64,000 nt of DNA, taken from the NCBI RefSeq assembly GCF_000374465.1, contig NZ_KB894528.1, forward strand, positions 62,001 through 126,000, given 5' to 3'. Position numbers and translations under genes: made by a program. Every line of letters starts with the position of its first letter. The stretch's first letter is position 1. Positions 18,123 through 28,311 of this stretch are shown in pieces. The notes under the pieces were generated by a model, which worked only from the letters and a program-made list of their open reading frames with translations, ran no database searches and was not told the origin of the DNA. Source of the stretch: Ahrensia kielensis DSM 5890 (lineage in GTDB: Bacteria > Pseudomonadota > Alphaproteobacteria > Rhizobiales > Rhizobiaceae).

Positions 18123-19247
18123 ATGGAAATATCGCCGAATATCAAATTACCGTATATTATGCCTTCTCAGGCACAAAAACATGTTACGCACAACGAAGCT
18201 ATTAGAATGCTTGATAGTTTGGTTCAATTGGCCGTCGTTTCTGCCTCGTTAAGCACACGGCCAATCGCGCCCGATGAAGGCGCACGCTACATTGTTGCTG
18301 ATAATGCAGTAGGCGCTTGGCAGGGGCACGAGCAAAAGCTGGCTGCATATGCCGATGGGGCGTGGCTGTTTTTTCCGCCCAAAGAAGGCTGGCTCGTATG
18401 GGATACAGAAACAGCAACATCTTTGATTTATGCAGACGGCCTATGGGGGCTTTATGCAGATAAATTGCTCACATCAGTTGAAAACGCGCAGATAAATAAT
18501 CTGGGTGTCAATACGGGACCAGATCCCAACAATGCATTGAGTGTACGTGGTAACGCTTCTCTTTTTACCCATAATGGTTCTGACCACCGTATGAGTATAA
18601 ACAAAGTTGCTGGCAGCGCGACTGCAAGTGTGCTTTTCCAAACGGCATGGGGCGGGCGTGCAGAGTTTGGTTTGATCGGCTCTGATGAGTTTTCGATAAA
18701 GACATCCGAAGATGGCAGCAATTGGCTGACGGCTTTGCAAATCGATAAAACGTCGGGGGAGGTTGATTTTCCTGAAGGGGTTTTAAGTCGTGGCAGCAAA
18801 GCTGGGTTAGATTTAAACGTTAATGCAGGGCTTGAACTCACCGCTTACACGAACACGACAACGACGCTAGCAAGGGTGACAGATAACGCTTCAATTACAG
18901 CAACGAGAAGTGACACATCGCTACTTATAACCATGGTTCTTTCTGGGGTAATTCGCGCAACAGCTGGCGGCGATGATGCGTTGGCATTGATTAAACCTGG
19001 ATATGAGAAAGGTGGCACTATTACAGAAACATTCAGAGACCATTTAATCGGTGCGCTTGATACGCAAGGCAGTGCCGCGACCTCAACCAATTCTTTTTAT
19101 CTGGCTTCTCCGGCAAGTTTTATATTAACGCCTGCTATGAAGGATGGAAATGAATGGAAGCCATTATTCCTTGGGCGTTGCAATGCCGCTGGAATGTCTT
19201 TGCAGTGTTTTGGATTTTCTTGGTCTGCGATTGAGTTTAGAAACTAG
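18123..19247 (+). CDS. DUF2793 phage/GTA-associated protein
   Basis: This protein of about 374 residues begins with a DUF2793 domain (residues 1-115). The stretches LPYIMPSQAQKHVTHNEA, GARYIVADNAVGAW and ADGAWLFFPPKEGW are diagnostic. The remainder is rich in Thr, Ser and Gly with a repetitive beta-like pattern and no recognised domain, and ends in a compact FYLASPASFILTPA region. DUF2793 proteins occur in tail or spike modules of alphaproteobacterial phages and gene transfer agents, where receptor binding has been suggested. Here the gene stands alone, with no structural genes beside it, between xdhB and a tRNA. ATG 18123 is preferred to a TTG at 18105. It may serve the GTA-like cluster near 63 kb or be a phage relic. 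Confidence 0.8.
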   Translation: MEISPNIKLPYIMPSQAQKHVTHNEAIRMLDSLVQLAVVSASLSTRPIAPDEGARYIVADNAVGAWQGHEQKLAAYADGAWLFFPPKEGWLVWDTETATSLIYADGLWGLYADKLLTSVENAQINNLGVNTGPDPNNALSVRGNASLFTHNGSDHRMSINKVAGSATASVLFQTAWGGRAEFGLIGSDEFSIKTSEDGSNWLTALQIDKTSGEVDFPEGVLSRGSKAGLDLNVNAGLELTAYTNTTTTLARVTDNASITATRSDTSLLITMVLSGVIRATAGGDDALALIKPGYEKGGTITETFRDHLIGALDTQGSAATSTNSFYLASPASFILTPAMKDGNEWKPLFLGRCNAAGMSLQCFGFSWSAIEFRN

Positions 19248-19738
19248 ACTGATTTAGCTGCCTGCTTTTAATGGTTTTTGACAAGAGTAGAACGTAAAAT
19301 AGCCCAAAGCCTTATCCTCAATTATGAGAACAGGCTTTGGGTTGAATGTCGTTTAGCCATCGAAAGGTGGGAGTTGTACTTTTACCATGTTGAATTGCGG
19401 TTATCTTTTTGCCGGCCAGTATTCGCAGTACAGCAAAGGAAAACGACAGAATCGCCAACATAAGAGCGATCAGCTGAAAGATTCGACTTGAAGGCGTTCA
19501 ATGTCCGTAATGCCATATGTGCGGTGAATATTGGCAGTGATAATTCAAGACCCTCATTGACGCTTTGCAGGTTTGAAATTGCACCAAATTTAGAAAAATT
19601 TCCTCCACTGTGGCATCTTGAAAGCTGTTAAGTTCCTTGCAAGCAGCGGTTCAAGATTAAATTGTATGGGGTTGTATGTGAAAATAGTGAAAAATGTACT
19701 TGATATCGCTTGCTGGTTTGGATAGTCACAACTCCAGT
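19248..19738. other. Gene-poor interval between the DUF2793 gene and tRNA-Gln
   Basis: About 490 bp hold no gene I can support. A 61-codon frame at 19278-19463 has an implausible residue composition and no clear ribosome-binding site. The only clear structure is the stem-loop at 19303-19341. The DNA is visibly AT-rich toward the tRNA. No second copy of the tRNA 3' end, integrase remnant or IS end is visible. Confidence 0.6.
19303..19341 (+). repeat. Long stem-loop downstream of the DUF2793 gene
   Basis: CCCAAAGCCT and AGGCTTTGGG form a perfect 10-bp stem. The 19-base loop contains a smaller CTCA/TGAG stem. It starts 55 bases after the DUF2793 stop and lacks a T run, so it may be a factor-dependent end, an mRNA stabiliser or part of a small RNA. 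Confidence 0.45.
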
Positions 19739-19813
19739 TGGGGTGTAGCCAAGCGGTAAGGCAACGCTTTTTGGTAGCGTGTACCGAAGGTTCGAATCCT
19801 TCCACCCCAGCCA
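19739..19813 (+). tRNA. tRNA-Gln (anticodon UUG)
   Basis: The cloverleaf is complete. Acceptor arms are TGGGGTG and CACCCCA, and the D arm is GCC/GGC. The anticodon stem ACGCT/AGCGT encloses the loop TTTTGGT, giving anticodon TTG. The T arm has GGTTCGAATCC, the discriminator is G and an encoded CCA follows. It reads CAA (and CAG by wobble). Confidence 0.95.
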
Positions 19814-19855
19814 AATTTATTTCTTCCCCATTGCTCCTTAGTAGAAAAAACATAT

Positions 19856-19873
19856 GGTCTCGCAAGAGACTTT
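19856..19873 (+). terminator. Possible weak terminator after tRNA-Gln
   Basis: GGTCTC and GAGACT close a GCAA tetraloop and are followed by only a few T residues, 43 bases after the tRNA. The short T run makes this uncertain. Confidence 0.3.
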
Positions 19874-20010
19874 AGAAAATGTGTTTTCATTTTTCTGGCG
19901 CTGTAGACCTAGTAAAATAATTGCGATATCCGGCGGCTCTTCATTGACTTGAAGTGTCGATGTTAATTGCATGTGATACTGGGATTTATAAAGATGCGAG
20001 ACACTGCATT

Positions 20011-20784
20011 ATGCGCCTAGAAAATTTAATAGCGACGGTAAGAGATGCTGGCCGAAAAGCGATGGAAATCTATGATCTGAACATAGATGTCGCTTATAAA
20101 GCTGACCATTCACCTGTCACTGAAGCTGATATTGCGGTTGATGAGCTTGTCATTCCTGCGCTTGAGGCCGCTTTCCCAGAGATTCCGATTATCAGTGAAG
20201 AGCGTTCTCATAATCATTCTTTGGCAGAATGTCCTGACCGCTTTTTTCTTGTTGATCCAATTGATGGTACGAAAGAGTTTATCAAGAAGACCGGTGAGTT
20301 CACGATCAATGTTGGCTTGATCGAAAACGGTGTGCCGATAGCGGGCATTGTCTATGCGCCAGCACTTGGTCGGTTGTTTATCGCTGATACAGATGGTTCT
20401 TGTTATGAGCTCGATGAAAATGATCAACGAAAAGATTTGCGCGTGCGTGATTGCCCAGATGATTCTGCGGTGATTGCAGTTGCCAGCCGGTCCCATAATA
20501 CACCTGAAACGCAAGATTTCCTCGATAAAAACAAGATTTCAGAATGTGTTAGCGCAGGTTCCTCATTGAAGTTTTGCGTTTTGGCCGCAGGAGAAGCCGA
20601 CATTTATCCACGCTTTGGACCCACGATGGAATGGGACACTGCCGCTGGACATGCGGTCTTATCTGGCGCTGGTGGTCAGGTGGTCAATATTGACGGCTCG
20701 CCCTTTAAATATGGCAAGCCTGACTTTCGGAATCCCAATTTCATAGCATGTAGCCCACATGCTTTTAAACGGTGCCTGTCTTAG
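20011..20784 (+). CDS. cysQ: 3'(2'),5'-bisphosphate nucleotidase CysQ
   Basis: CysQ hydrolyses 3'-phosphoadenosine 5'-phosphate (PAP) to AMP and phosphate, removing an inhibitory by-product of sulfate assimilation. It belongs to the Mg2+-dependent, lithium-sensitive inositol monophosphatase fold. The metal-binding motifs are ISEE near residue 68, DPIDGTKEF near 88 and the C-terminal EWDTAAGHAVL near 212. ATG 20011 gives 257 residues, typical for CysQ; an upstream start at 19954 would add about 19 unlikely residues. It lies 38 bp before cysD and matches that operon's pathway, so co-expression is likely. Confidence 0.93.
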   Translation: MRLENLIATVRDAGRKAMEIYDLNIDVAYKADHSPVTEADIAVDELVIPALEAAFPEIPIISEERSHNHSLAECPDRFFLVDPIDGTKEFIKKTGEFTINVGLIENGVPIAGIVYAPALGRLFIADTDGSCYELDENDQRKDLRVRDCPDDSAVIAVASRSHNTPETQDFLDKNKISECVSAGSSLKFCVLAAGEADIYPRFGPTMEWDTAAGHAVLSGAGGQVVNIDGSPFKYGKPDFRNPNFIACSPHAFKRCLS

Positions 20785-20822
20785 CACCTTGATACTCATT
20801 TAAATCAAAACAGTAGGCCGAT

Positions 20823-21725
20823 ATGAAAACATTAACGCATCTTCAGCGACTGGAAGCTGAAAGCATACACATTATGCGCGAGGTCGTGGCTGAGGTTGAA
20901 AATCCAGTCATGATGTATTCCATCGGCAAGGATTCGGCGGTGATGTTACATTTGGCGCTAAAAGCCTTTTATCCATCACGCCCGCCATTTCCGCTACTGC
21001 ATGTTGATACGACATGGAAGTTTCAGGAAATGTATAAGTTCCGCGATAAAGTCGCTCAAAAGACAGGCATGGAGCTTTTAACGCACACGAACCCAGATGG
21101 GTTAGAGCAGGGCGTTGGCCCGTTCTCGCATGGCTCGGCGGTCCATACCGACATTATGAAAACGCAGGCGCTCAAGCAGGCTTTGGATCATTATAAGTTT
21201 GATGCGGCTTTTGGCGGTGCGCGGCGCGACGAAGAAAAGTCCCGTGCAAAAGAACGCATCTTTTCGTTCCGCACAGCAGACCACCGATGGGATCCCAAAA
21301 GCCAGCGCCCTGAACTTTGGAAGCTGTATAATGCGCGCAAAGCGCAAGGGGAATCGATCCGCGTATTTCCTCTATCGAACTGGACCGAGCTGGATATCTG
21401 GCAATATATCCATCTTGAGAATATCGACATCGTTCCTCTTTATTATTCAGCGAAACGTCCTGTTGTGGAGCGCGATGGCATGCTCATCATGGTCGACGAC
21501 GATAGAATGCCATTAAAAGAGGGCGAAGTGCCTGAAGAAAAAATGGTGCGCTTTAGAACGCTGGGCTGTTACCCACTAACGGGCGCCGTTGAAAGCGAAG
21601 CGGCGACATTGCCTGAAATCATCCAAGAGATGCTATTAACAACCACCTCCGAGCGACAGGGACGTGCGATCGACCACGATCAGTCTGCGTCGATGGAGAA
21701 GAAAAAGCAGGAGGGCTACTTCTAA
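20823..21725 (+). CDS. cysD: Sulfate adenylyltransferase subunit 2
   Basis: CysD with CysN activates sulfate with ATP to adenosine 5'-phosphosulfate (APS). The 300-residue length is standard. Key signs are the PP-loop [14 protein letters not shown] near residue 36, the [15 protein letters not shown] motif near 140 and the C-terminal [13 protein letters not shown] near 240. It overlaps the next gene by one base (TAATG), so the two are translationally coupled as subunits of one enzyme. Confidence 0.97.
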   Translation: MKTLTHLQRLEAESIHIMREVVAEVENPVMMYSIGKDSAVMLHLALKAFYPSRPPFPLLHVDTTWKFQEMYKFRDKVAQKTGMELLTHTNPDGLEQGVGPFSHGSAVHTDIMKTQALKQALDHYKFDAAFGGARRDEEKSRAKERIFSFRTADHRWDPKSQRPELWKLYNARKAQGESIRVFPLSNWTELDIWQYIHLENIDIVPLYYSAKRPVVERDGMLIMVDDDRMPLKEGEVPEEKMVRFRTLGCYPLTGAVESEAATLPEIIQEMLLTTTSERQGRAIDHDQSASMEKKKQEGYF

Positions 21726-23644
21726 TGGCCCATCAATCAGACCTCATTGCATCCGATATTCACGCTTATCTTAAAAGCCATGAAGAAAAATCGCTGCTGC
21801 GCTTTATTACATGCGGCAGTGTGGATGACGGCAAATCGACCCTTATTGGCCGATTGCTTTATGAATCGAAAATGATTTTTGAAGATCAGCTTGCCTCATT
21901 GGAAGCTGATTCAAAAAAGTCGGGCACACAGGGCGATCAAATAGATTTTGCCCTGCTTGTGGATGGATTGGCTTCTGAGCGTGAGCAGGGGATCACGATT
22001 GATGTGGCTTACCGCTTTTTCTCAACGGAAAAACGCAAGTTCATTGTCGCTGATACACCGGGCCACGAGCAATATACCCGCAATATGGCAACAGGCGCTT
22101 CAACCGCCGATCTGGCCATTATCCTTATCGATGCGCGTAAAGGCATATTGACCCAAACACGTCGCCATTCGTTTATAGCGTCCAGTGTTGGCATTCGTAA
22201 TGTTGTGCTTGCTGTTAACAAGATGGATTTGGTGGATTACGACCAGCAGACATTCAACGACATTGATGTTGCGTATCGCGCATTTGCCGAAACACTAAAT
22301 GCTGACTTCAATATTATGACTATTCCATTGTCTGCTCTTGCAGGAGACAATGTTGTCGAGCGCGGCGAGAATTTAAGTTGGTATTCGGGGCCAACCCTCA
22401 TGCAGCATCTTGAAGATGTCGCCATTGATGAAGTCGATCAGGCTTTGCCATTTAGGCTGCCTGTCCAATGGGTGAACCGTCCTAATTTGGACTTCCGTGG
22501 TTTTGCCGGACAAATTGCTAGCGGTACAATCAAGCCCGGCGATAAGATTAAAGTTCTGCCTTCTGCAAAAGAAAGCACCGTTAAGTCGATTGTCACAATG
22601 GATGGCGAACTTGATGAGGCTGTTGCGGGCCAATCCATCACACTGACGCTGAATGATGAGATCGACATTTCACGTGGCGATTTGATCTGTAAGGCAGAGC
22701 AGCCAGCCGAGATTGGTAGCCAGTTCGAAGCCAAGATCATCTGGATGTCTGACGAGAAAATGTTCCCGGGCCGTACTTACATTATGAAGTGCGGAACGTC
22801 GAACGCACAGGCGACACTTGCGACACCAAAATACAAGATTGACGTCAATACAATGGCGCATGAAGCCACACGTAATTTGATGCTCAATGAAATCGGTATT
22901 TGCAATGTTTCGCTCGACCGGAATATTGCGTTTGATCCTTATTCTGCGAACCGCGAAACAGGTGGCTTTATCCTGATCGACAAAATGTCCAATGCGACAG
23001 TCGGCATGGGTATGCTCAACTTTGCGCTTCGCCGTTCAGCCAATGTCCATTGGCAAGCAACAGAGGTAAACAAAGAAGCGCGTGCTGGCCTTAAAGGTCA
23101 AAAGCCTTGTGTTCTTTGGTTCACCGGTCTTTCTGGTTCTGGTAAATCCACGATTGCCAATGTTCTTGAGAAAAAACTTACATCGGCTGGTTATCACACC
23201 ATGTTGCTGGACGGCGATAATGTGCGTCACGGCTTGAACAAGGATCTGGGCTTTACGGATACTGACCGTGTTGAAAATGTACGCCGTGTGGCTGAAGTGT
23301 CATCGCTCATGGTCGATGCTGGATTGATTACATTGGTATCATTTATTTCACCGTTTGAAGCAGAGCGGCGCATGGCGCGTGCAATGGTCAAAGAGGGCGA
23401 GTTCATTGAGGTTTTTGTTGATACGCCATTGAGCGTGGCTGAAGAGCGGGATGTCAAAGGGCTTTACAAGAAGGCGCGTGCCGGAGAGATTAAGAACTTC
23501 ACAGGGATTGATTCTGCTTATGAAGTACCGGAAAATGCGGACATGACCGTTAACACGACAAGTTTGACAGCTGAACAATCTGCCGATGCTATCATCGCTG
23601 ATTTGGCCAAACGCGGCATCATTGCAGAACTCGATAATGAGTAA
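21725..23644 (+). CDS. cysNC: Bifunctional sulfate adenylyltransferase subunit 1 / APS kinase
   Basis: This 639-residue fusion joins the GTPase subunit of ATP sulfurylase (CysN) to APS kinase (CysC), giving APS and then PAPS. The GTPase half has [10 protein letters not shown] (G1, near 32), [12 protein letters not shown] (G3, near 110) and NKMD (G4), then two EF-Tu-like barrel domains. The kinase half starts near 455 with P-loop GLSGSGKST (about 468-476) and continues through [16 protein letters not shown] and [21 protein letters not shown]. The arrangement equals rhizobial NodQ/CysNC. PAPS may feed cysteine synthesis or sulfation; no reductase gene is in view. Confidence 0.97.
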   Translation: MAHQSDLIASDIHAYLKSHEEKSLLRFITCGSVDDGKSTLIGRLLYESKMIFEDQLASLEADSKKSGTQGDQIDFALLVDGLASEREQGITIDVAYRFFSTEKRKFIVADTPGHEQYTRNMATGASTADLAIILIDARKGILTQTRRHSFIASSVGIRNVVLAVNKMDLVDYDQQTFNDIDVAYRAFAETLNADFNIMTIPLSALAGDNVVERGENLSWYSGPTLMQHLEDVAIDEVDQALPFRLPVQWVNRPNLDFRGFAGQIASGTIKPGDKIKVLPSAKESTVKSIVTMDGELDEAVAGQSITLTLNDEIDISRGDLICKAEQPAEIGSQFEAKIIWMSDEKMFPGRTYIMKCGTSNAQATLATPKYKIDVNTMAHEATRNLMLNEIGICNVSLDRNIAFDPYSANRETGGFILIDKMSNATVGMGMLNFALRRSANVHWQATEVNKEARAGLKGQKPCVLWFTGLSGSGKSTIANVLEKKLTSAGYHTMLLDGDNVRHGLNKDLGFTDTDRVENVRRVAEVSSLMVDAGLITLVSFISPFEAERRMARAMVKEGEFIEVFVDTPLSVAEERDVKGLYKKARAGEIKNFTGIDSAYEVPENADMTVNTTSLTAEQSADAIIADLAKRGIIAELDNE

Positions 23645-24653
23645 AAATATCCTTGTAACAGGTGGCGCCGGCTATATTGGTTCTCACACCTATGTGGAGC
23701 TTAAGGAAGCTGGCTACACCCCTGTTATATTGGATAATTTCTCCAATTCCTCTTCTGGCGTGCTGGAGCGGTTAAGCCAACTTTTTCAGCAGGCACCAAT
23801 CTTTGTTGAGGGGGATATACGCGATCCCGATCTGATTGAGCGCACACTTAAAGAATATCAATGCGAATCGGTCATACACTTTGCAGGGTATAAAGCTGTT
23901 GGCGAAAGCATGGCTGAGCCACTCAAATATTATGAGGTAAATGTCGGTGGAAGCGAACGTTTGCTTTCGGCTATGCGAAAGGCCAACGTTAAAAAGTTGA
24001 TTTTCTCATCTTCTGCAACCGTTTATGGCGATCCACAGCAATTGCCGATACCAGAAGATCATCCACTTTCTACGGCCAGTGTTTATGGGCAAACAAAGCT
24101 GATGGTCGAGGAAATGCTGCGTGCACTTTATGCATCAGACCCTGAATGGTCGATTTGTATTCTTCGATATTTTAATCCTGTTGGCGCGCATTTGTCTGGT
24201 CTGATAGGTGAAGACCCGTCTGACATTCCCAATAATTTGATGCCGTTCATTAGCCAAACGGCTGTTGGGCGGCGTGAAAAACTATCTGTCTTTGGCAATG
24301 ATTATGATACGCCTGATGGTACTGGTGTACGCGACTATATTCATGTCGTTGATCTGGCCAAAGGCCATGTTGCGGCTCTTGAGCTTATGGCAAAGCCACA
24401 ATGTACGGCGGTTAATCTGGGCACTGGAAACGGTATCAGCGTACTTGATATGGTTCGTGCGTTTGAGAGTGCAAGCGGACAGAACGTGCCTTATGAAATT
24501 ACAGCGCGGCGGCCAGGTGATATTGCCTCATGTTATGCCGATGCGTCAAAAGCAGAAGCACTGATAGGCTGGAAAGCAACCAAAACGCTTGAAGATATGT
24601 GCGTTGATACTTGGCGCTGGCAATCGCAAAATCCCAACGGCTATAAGCCTTAA
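23637..24653 (+). CDS. galE: UDP-glucose 4-epimerase
   Basis: GalE interconverts UDP-glucose and UDP-galactose for envelope and exopolysaccharide synthesis. The 338-residue length fits. The Rossmann motif TGGAGYIGS lies at residues 8-16, the [10 protein letters not shown] segment near 122 and the catalytic YGQTK near 148; RYFNPVGAH near 175 completes the family pattern. The ATG at 23637 lies inside the last codons of cysNC (overlap of eight bases), which rules out the longer upstream frame and makes it the fourth gene of the cysQ-cysD-cysNC series. PAPS and UDP-galactose could both serve sulfated polysaccharide formation; that is an inference. Confidence 0.95.
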   Translation: MSKNILVTGGAGYIGSHTYVELKEAGYTPVILDNFSNSSSGVLERLSQLFQQAPIFVEGDIRDPDLIERTLKEYQCESVIHFAGYKAVGESMAEPLKYYEVNVGGSERLLSAMRKANVKKLIFSSSATVYGDPQQLPIPEDHPLSTASVYGQTKLMVEEMLRALYASDPEWSICILRYFNPVGAHLSGLIGEDPSDIPNNLMPFISQTAVGRREKLSVFGNDYDTPDGTGVRDYIHVVDLAKGHVAALELMAKPQCTAVNLGTGNGISVLDMVRAFESASGQNVPYEITARRPGDIASCYADASKAEALIGWKATKTLEDMCVDTWRWQSQNPNGYKP

Positions 24654-24743
24654 ACTCCGCTCATAATGTCAATAATTTGAAGCTCGTTATTGCTTTTTCC
24701 TTAAGTAAAGTGGAAGAAGGCGCATTGTTTTTGGAGTGATCTT

Positions 24744-26096
24744 TTGTTTCCATTTAAGCCTAATGTGCAGCTTGTCGGCCTTGCCGCTGAACTCAAAGCG
24801 CTTGAAGAAAACGGAAAACCAATTCGTATTGGCCTTGTCGGTACAGGCGAAATGGGAACCGATATCTTTACGCAGGTCGCCATGATGCAGGGCATCAAGG
24901 TCGGCGCGGTCGTAGAGCGTACTCAGGGGAAAGCCCATATAGCATCGAGACTAGCCTATAGCGAAGATGGCCACACGGTTGATACTGCGACGCATGACGA
25001 AATGTCTGCCGCGATGGAAGCGGGTAAAATCGCTGTCACACAGGACATGGATTTGGCGCTCAGCCATGACATGATTGATGTCGTCATTGACGCGACTGGT
25101 ATTCCGGAAGTTGGCGCAGACATCGGCATGCGCGCCATAGGCTTTGGCAAACATCTAATCATGATGAATGTGGAATGTGATGTTTGTATAGGTCCCTATT
25201 TAAAGTCTGAAGCCGACAAAGCGGGTGTCATTTACACGCTTGGTGCTGGCGATGAACCTTCATCATGTATGGAGCTGATCGAGTTTGTAACGGCTATGGG
25301 GCATTCGGTTGTTTCTGCTGGTAAAGGGAAGAATAACCCGCTCGATTTTCATGCCGTGCCGGATGACTACAGAGCGGAAGCTGAACGCCGCAATATGAAT
25401 GTGCGTATGTTGGTTGAGTTTGTTGATGGCTCAAAAACGATGGTTGAAATGGCAGCGATTGCCAATGCAACGGGCCTCGTGCCGGATGTGCCGGGCATGC
25501 ACGGACCAAGCGCTGGCGTGAGCGAATTGGCAAAGACGCTTATTCCCGTTGAAGATGGCGGTGTTCTCACAAAATCAGGCTGCGTAGATTATTCAATAGG
25601 CAAAGGCGTTTCGCCCGGTGTGTTTGTTGTTATCAAAGCCGAGCATCCGCGTGTTCATGAACGTATGGCTGATCTGAAAATGGGTGAGGGGCCATATTTC
25701 ACCTTCCATAGGCCTTATCATTTAACCTCGCTGGAGGTGCCACTCACGGCTGCGCGTGTTGTCTTGCATGGCAAAGCCGATATGGTGCCGCTTTCAAAGC
25801 CTGTAGCTGATGTTTGCGCTGTTGCTAAGCGCGATATTAAAGCAGGTGAAGTTTTGGATGCTGTGGGTGAATATTGCTACCGATCATGGACAATGACGGC
25901 GCTTGAATCGCGCGCCAAAGCAGCCGTGCCTTGTGGTTTGCTGCAAGATGGTACATCGTTGAAAGACATTAAGCGCGGAGAACTGATTACATTTGAAAAT
26001 GCCCGCCCGAAATTAGGCTCACACATTGCCAAATTACGAGCGCGGCAGGACATAATGGTCTGGGGCTCAACGCATATTCCAGACAGTTTGCACTAA
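24744..26096 (+). CDS. DXR-like (DRL/DXR-II) oxidoreductase candidate
   Basis: This 450-residue NAD(P)-dependent oxidoreductase has a homoserine-dehydrogenase-like Rossmann domain (RIGLVGTGEMGTDI near 28). A central catalytic region (GAGDEPSSCMELIEF, AGKGKNNPLDFHAVP) and a C-terminal SAF-type domain (AKRDIKAGEVLDAVGEY) follow. The same layout is known for DRL of Brucella, which replaces classical DXR and turns 1-deoxyxylulose 5-phosphate into methylerythritol 4-phosphate. The next gene is dxs, which makes that substrate, and this is the main support. Paralogues of other function exist, so the assignment is probable rather than certain. The start is TTG 24744, decided by TTGGAG seven bases upstream. 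Confidence 0.72.
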   Translation: MFPFKPNVQLVGLAAELKALEENGKPIRIGLVGTGEMGTDIFTQVAMMQGIKVGAVVERTQGKAHIASRLAYSEDGHTVDTATHDEMSAAMEAGKIAVTQDMDLALSHDMIDVVIDATGIPEVGADIGMRAIGFGKHLIMMNVECDVCIGPYLKSEADKAGVIYTLGAGDEPSSCMELIEFVTAMGHSVVSAGKGKNNPLDFHAVPDDYRAEAERRNMNVRMLVEFVDGSKTMVEMAAIANATGLVPDVPGMHGPSAGVSELAKTLIPVEDGGVLTKSGCVDYSIGKGVSPGVFVVIKAEHPRVHERMADLKMGEGPYFTFHRPYHLTSLEVPLTAARVVLHGKADMVPLSKPVADVCAVAKRDIKAGEVLDAVGEYCYRSWTMTALESRAKAAVPCGLLQDGTSLKDIKRGELITFENARPKLGSHIAKLRARQDIMVWGSTHIPDSLH

Positions 26097-26284
26097 GCGC
26101 GGAGGGTATCAGCTTGCAGCGCAGTGCTTTTCTAAGTTAAAGCCTGATTTTAAATGCAAACAAATGCCACATTGCCGCGTTTATTAAAGCCGGACATAGT
26201 AGTGTAACAAGAAACACCGTTCGTAAATGCCCTATGGCGATTTCGATTTTTAAAAGCGTATTGGTGTCAGGAGTGACCGAAAAT

Positions 26285-28204
26285 ATGACGAAGCCTGCTA
26301 CACCGCTGCTCGACCAGATCAATTCACCTTCAGATCTCAGAAAATTTTCAGATACAGACCTGCCTCAAGTTGCCGATGAATTGCGTGCGGATTTGGTGCA
26401 TTCTGTCTCAAAGTCGGGTGGTCATCTAGGCTCTAATTTGGGCGTTGTGGAGCTTACAGTCGCTTTGCACCATGTTTTTGATACGCCGCACGACCGCATT
26501 TTGTGGGATGTTGGGCATCAATGTTACCCGCATAAAATGCTGACAGGCCGCCGAGCGCAGATGGCGACCATTCGCAAAGAAGATGGTCTTTCAGGCTTTA
26601 CGAAACGCTCAGAAAGCGAATTTGATCCTTTTGGCGCGGCGCATTCGTCCACTTCTATCTCCGCTGGACTTGGTATGGTGGAGGCCGCACGGCTGCAAGG
26701 TACACAGCGCAATGTTGTATCTGTCATTGGTGATGGCTCAATGTCGGCAGGCATGGCCTATGAAGCAATGAATAATGCTGGCGCGATAGATGCACAGCAA
26801 ATCGTTATTCTCAATGACAACGACATGTCTATTGCACCGCCGACAGGCGCGATGAGTGCATATTTGGCACGTCTGGTTTCCGGCAAGACATATATTTCGC
26901 TGCGTGAGTCAGCCAAACAATTATCCAAGCGTTTGCCGAAGTTTTTTCAAGATAAAGCGCGTAAAACAGAAGAATATGCGCGGGCGTTCTGGTCTGGCGG
27001 CACACTGTTTGAAGAATTGGGTTTCTTCTATGTTGGTCCAATCGATGGGCACAATTTGGAGCATTTGCTGCCTGTATTACGCAATGCGCGCGATGCGAAG
27101 GTTGGCCCGATCCTCATTCATGTTGTGACGCAAAAGGGCAAAGGCTATGCGCCTGCAGAAGCTGCAAGCGACAAGTATCACGGTGTCAGCAAGTTTGATG
27201 TTGTTACCGGCGCACAGGCAAAAGCAAAACCCAATGCGCCAAGTTACACGAAGGTTTTTGGTCAGTCATTGGCACAAGAAGGCACGTTTGATGACCGTAT
27301 CGTGGCGATTTCAGCAGCAATGCCTGGCGGTACGGGTGTTGATATCTTTGAACAAATTCACCCTGATCGCACCTATGATGTTGGTATAGCCGAGCAGCAT
27401 GCGGTGACATTTGCTGCGGGAATGGCAGCCGATGGCATGAAGCCATTCTGCGCTATTTATTCCACTTTTTTGCAACGCGCATATGATCAGGTCGTTCACG
27501 ACTGTGCTATTCAGAGCCTGCCTGTTCGTTTTCCAATCGACCGCGCTGGATTTGTTGGTGCTGACGGCTCCACACATGCTGGATCATTCGATGTTGCATA
27601 TTTAAGCTGTATCCCAAACATGGTTGTTATGGCCGCTGGTGATGAGGCTGATCTAAAACATATGGTCCGCACGGCCGCCGAATATGATGAGGGGCCAATG
27701 GCTTTCCGATATCCGCGCGGCGAGGGCGTAGGCGTAGATATGCCGGAACGCGGAGAAATTCTTCAAATCGGTAAGGGGCGCATAATGCGCGAGGGCAGCA
27801 AAGTTGCGATTGTCTCTTTAGGCGCAAGGCTTAAAGAAGCGCTGCTCGCAGCCGAAGATTTGGAAACCTATGGTCTTTCGACCACTGTTGCAGATGCTCG
27901 ATTTGCCAAGCCAATTGATGATGAACTTATTGAAAATCTTGCGCGCAATCATGAATTGATTATCACCGTGGAAGAAGGTTCAATCGGCGGGTTTGGTAGC
28001 CATGTGGCGCAGCTATTAAGCAGTCGCGGCCATCTTGATGGATCTGTACGTTTCCGCTCAATGTTCATGCCTGACCGCTTTTTCGAACAAGCTTCTCCTG
28101 AAAGACTTTACGAACTCGCTGGGCTGGATGCGGCAAGCATTGTCAAAACTGTCTTTGCTGCATTGGGACGCGATCAGGTTGGCGTGCCGAATATTCGCGC
28201 ATAG
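26285..28204 (+). CDS. dxs: 1-deoxy-D-xylulose-5-phosphate synthase
   Basis: Dxs condenses pyruvate and glyceraldehyde 3-phosphate to 1-deoxyxylulose 5-phosphate, the entry to the MEP isoprenoid pathway and to thiamine and pyridoxal precursors. The 639 residues show the catalytic-His region [17 protein letters not shown] near 80, the thiamine-diphosphate motif [18 protein letters not shown] near 150 and [13 protein letters not shown]-like sequence near 255. The pyrimidine-domain segment [15 protein letters not shown] lies near 370. ATG 26285 is preferred, with CAGGAG 10-15 bases upstream; GTG 26273 is a second option. It follows the DRL candidate by 188 bp on the same strand. Confidence 0.96.
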   Translation: MTKPATPLLDQINSPSDLRKFSDTDLPQVADELRADLVHSVSKSGGHLGSNLGVVELTVALHHVFDTPHDRILWDVGHQCYPHKMLTGRRAQMATIRKEDGLSGFTKRSESEFDPFGAAHSSTSISAGLGMVEAARLQGTQRNVVSVIGDGSMSAGMAYEAMNNAGAIDAQQIVILNDNDMSIAPPTGAMSAYLARLVSGKTYISLRESAKQLSKRLPKFFQDKARKTEEYARAFWSGGTLFEELGFFYVGPIDGHNLEHLLPVLRNARDAKVGPILIHVVTQKGKGYAPAEAASDKYHGVSKFDVVTGAQAKAKPNAPSYTKVFGQSLAQEGTFDDRIVAISAAMPGGTGVDIFEQIHPDRTYDVGIAEQHAVTFAAGMAADGMKPFCAIYSTFLQRAYDQVVHDCAIQSLPVRFPIDRAGFVGADGSTHAGSFDVAYLSCIPNMVVMAAGDEADLKHMVRTAAEYDEGPMAFRYPRGEGVGVDMPERGEILQIGKGRIMREGSKVAIVSLGARLKEALLAAEDLETYGLSTTVADARFAKPIDDELIENLARNHELIITVEEGSIGGFGSHVAQLLSSRGHLDGSVRFRSMFMPDRFFEQASPERLYELAGLDAASIVKTVFAALGRDQVGVPNIRA

Positions 28205-28311
28205 TAAATGATAAACGTAAGTTCAATTTATTCATTGTTCTTTCGCACTAAGGTTCTAAATGTCACTTTTGACGTATGCAGAGACTAATTTTTCATAGAA
28301 TGGACAATTGA

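Noticed and set aside
19278-19463. 61-codon frame after the DUF2793 gene
   Set aside because: Aromatic/Cys/Arg-rich composition, no clear ribosome site and interrupted by the strong stem-loop.
19739-19813. tRNA-Gln as an integration site for a mobile element
   Set aside because: No second copy of the tRNA 3' end and no integrase within the window; the neighbouring DUF2793 gene alone is not enough.
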